A stretch of DNA of 64,000 nt, taken from NCBI RefSeq assembly GCF_025642155.1, contig NZ_CP106798.1, positions 3,720,001 to 3,784,000 of the forward strand, given 5' to 3'. Both the position numbers and the translations under genes were made by a program. This DNA is from Streptomyces sp. HUAS 15-9. GTDB lineage: Bacteria > Actinomycetota > Actinomycetes > Streptomycetales > Streptomycetaceae. Positions 62,362 through 64,000 of the stretch are shown piece after piece (the stretch's first letter is position 1; each line of letters opens with the position of its first letter). The notes beneath the pieces are model-generated. The model saw only the letters and a list, made by a program, of their open reading frames with translations. It did no database searches and had not been told where the DNA came from.

Positions 62362-64000
62362 TCAGTTGGTGAAGGTGAAGTACTTCCAGGAGCCGTGCGT
62401 GGTCGAGTTCACGGTGTCGCCCGAGGAGTTGTTGATGTAGGACGACCGCACGCGCATCGAGTAGCCGGTCTGGTGCGTGCCGCCCAGTTCCACCACCGAC
62501 TTGCCCGTGGAGTCGAGCTCGAAGTACTGGGACCCCGCCGACCGCCAGGCGCCGTCGTAGTAGATCTGGAACTGCAGCCTCTGCGAGCGGCCGGCATAGG
62601 CCGTCATCGTGGTCGTGAGGAGCGGATTGGTCGTCTTCCGGAAGTAGTACTTGGTGTGCCCGTTGACCGTGGCCGTCTTGTAGTAGCGGCTCAGGCTCAG
62701 CGACACCCTGACCTTCGCGCCCACCCAGCTCTTGGCCGTCTTCGGGGCGGTCCGCGCGTCGCCGGAGAAGTACGCGCTCACCGTGGTGTCGCGCTTCAGG
62801 GTCAAGGTGACCGACAGGTTGCCCTCGCTGTTGACCGTGCCGGTCCTGACCAGGTACTTGCCCTTGCCGTCGCCCGCGGTGTCCGCGTAGAGCGAGAGCG
62901 TCCGGTTCTTGTACGTCGCGCCGAGGTGGGCGGTGAACGTCACGTTACTGGCGTAGGCGTAGACGTTGCCGTTCTTGTTCACCGTCAGGGCCGTGGAGTT
63001 CCGGGAGACCTCGACCGTGCCGGAGCCGGAGGCGGGCGCACGATCGGCGTCGCCGGCATAGGAGACCTTGTACGTGACCTTGCCGCCCGCGGGCGGGATG
63101 TCGGTGAGGGAGAAGGTCCCGTCCGCCTTCACCGTCGCGGTCGGGAGCGCCTTGCCGTTCGGGGACTCCAGGTCCGTCCGGGTGACCGCGACGGTGGTCC
63201 CCGCGGGCAGCCCGAGCGAGTTCGTGACCTTGCCGGAGACGGTCAGCGACTTGGCACGGTCGGCCGTCGCCGGGGCGTTCACCGTGACGGTGGTGACGGC
63301 CTTGCCGGGGTCGGTGACGACGCGCAGGCGGTACTTGTTGGAGAGGCCGCGTGTGACCGCGAAGAGCCGGCTGCTGTCGGGCGCGAAGGCGAGGTCGCCG
63401 TGGTCGAGCAGGGTCTCTTGGGCGACTCCGCCCTGGTAGTCGGTGAAGTTGGCGGTCCGCCTCGGGGCCGTGCTACCCGGCTTGTAGACGGACACATGGG
63501 GGAGGTTGAAGGAGGCGTAGATGTCGGTGCCCACCGCGACGAGGCCGTCCGGCGCGACATCCACCGACCGTTGTTCCCAGTAGCTGCTGGGATACCTGAT
63601 GGTCTCCGACAGGTCTGAGGTCCGAAAGACCTGCTGGAAGGCGACTTTTGGCGTGGCCACCACGAGCTCTGTGCCGTCCGGGGTGAGCGCCAGGTCCTCC
63701 GCGGTGTTGCCGATGGCCGCGTCCTGCCCGCCGAGGAACGCGGTCCGGCTGGCCGTGCCGGACGACACGTCATAGATGCCGAGGGTGAAGTAGTACTGGC
63801 GCGAGCCGGCCGCCAGGGTGTTGGGAGCACCGGGTGCCGAGTCCAGCAGGGGAGCGTCGTTCCACGTTCCGTCGGCCTCCTGGGCGAGCGAAACCTGCGT
63901 CTGCCCGCCGGACAGGTCGAGAGAGCCGATGTTGCCGTGACCGACGCTGCCATAGCCGAACCAAAGTTTGCCGCCCGCGAGCGCCAGGTGCTGCGGATCT
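62362..64000 (-). CDS. large secreted beta-propeller / Ig-like protein (5' end beyond window)
   Basis: The frame is open from the window edge to a stop at 62362, 545 residues. The visible N-terminal part has repeated propeller-like units (LALTPDGTELVVATP, DLAFAPDSSRLFAVT). From about 63290 on come Ig-like/carboxypeptidase-regulatory-like domains: KSLTVSGKVTNSLGLPAGTT, then GTFSLTDIPPAGG and repeated beta-sandwich segments to the end. No membrane anchor is visible at the C-terminus. A secreted surface or matrix protein is likely. Confidence 0.82.
   Translation of the reverse strand, partial: DPQHLALAGGKLWFGYGSVGHGNIGSLDLSGGQTQVSLAQEADGTWNDAPLLDSAPGAPNTLAAGSRQYYFTLGIYDVSSGTASRTAFLGGQDAAIGNTAEDLALTPDGTELVVATPKVAFQQVFRTSDLSETIRYPSSYWEQRSVDVAPDGLVAVGTDIYASFNLPHVSVYKPGSTAPRRTANFTDYQGGVAQETLLDHGDLAFAPDSSRLFAVTRGLSNKYRLRVVTDPGKAVTTVTVNAPATADRAKSLTVSGKVTNSLGLPAGTTVAVTRTDLESPNGKALPTATVKADGTFSLTDIPPAGGKVTYKVSYAGDADRAPASGSGTVEVSRNSTALTVNKNGNVYAYASNVTFTAHLGATYKNRTLSLYADTAGDGKGKYLVRTGTVNSEGNLSVTLTLKRDTTVSAYFSGDARTAPKTAKSWVGAKVRVSLSLSRYYKTATVNGHTKYYFRKTTNPLLTTTMTAYAGRSQRLQFQIYYDGAWRSAGSQYFELDSTGKSVVELGGTHQTGYSMRVRSSYINNSSGDTVNSTTHGSWKYFTFTN

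Overview
The window is a very GC-rich chromosomal segment of a Streptomyces (or close relative). Evidence for this is the strong G/C third-position bias, frequent GTG/TTG starts, likely leaderless genes, and a gene set typical of the genus: the alternative principal sigma factor HrdD with a sigma-R type promoter, the fruR-fruK-fruA operon, a Streptomyces-type MTA phosphorylase, ANTAR, STAS and PP2C signalling proteins, and a pSAM2-type integrative element.

Left chromosomal part (1 to 28,780). It carries a secreted penicillin-acylase-family protein, a CPA1 antiporter, several MFS exporters with neighbouring regulators, FmdB and MTA phosphorylase, MscL, LtrA, a P1 peptidase, a lipoprotein L,D-transpeptidase, the fructose operon with a candidate looping operator, hrdD, a GNAT acetyltransferase, a dioxygenase/MarR pair, a TetR/MFS pair with twin palindromic operators, an M6 metalloprotease and an intact tRNA-Arg(CCU).

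Integrative element (28,736 to 46,805, about 18.0 kb). It is bounded by a 45-bp direct repeat of the 3' part of tRNA-Arg. The left arm is a standard actinomycete integrative and conjugative element: integrase, excisionase and RepSA-like initiator with overlapping stops and starts; small spread/transfer proteins; an FtsK/TraB DNA translocase; a KorSA-like GntR repressor; and a divergent Pif-like Nudix protein. Three copies of a near-identical palindrome mark a repressor regulon. The right arm is a compact operon of small unknown proteins with a GntR regulator, divergent from a second GntR gene with two CTAGTnnACTAG operators. Between the arms lies a lower-GC cargo operon: hsdM, hsdS with an extra C-terminal winged-helix-like domain, an ABC/SMC-type ATPase and an HNH nuclease. 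The last two resemble Septu PtuA and PtuB. No HsdR is present. This four-gene arrangement is the best candidate for an undescribed defence system. A strongly structured non-coding block follows the HNH gene.

Right chromosomal part (46,806 to 64,000). It is accessory and eroded. Intact genes include a PAS/GAF/PP2C phosphatase, a STAS protein, a GAF-ANTAR regulator, a quinone-oxidoreductase-like protein, an N5-(carboxyethyl)ornithine synthase-like enzyme, a cold-shock protein, a fatty-acid desaturase and a large beta-propeller/Ig-like secreted protein cut by the window edge. Between them lie fragments: two related PP2C genes (one truncated, one with an in-frame amber codon), a frameshifted helicase-nuclease/GreA-B C-terminus, pieces resembling IS256 transposase and DGQHR proteins, a 5'-truncated amidohydrolase, and a decayed tRNA-Gly 3' end that looks like an old attachment site.
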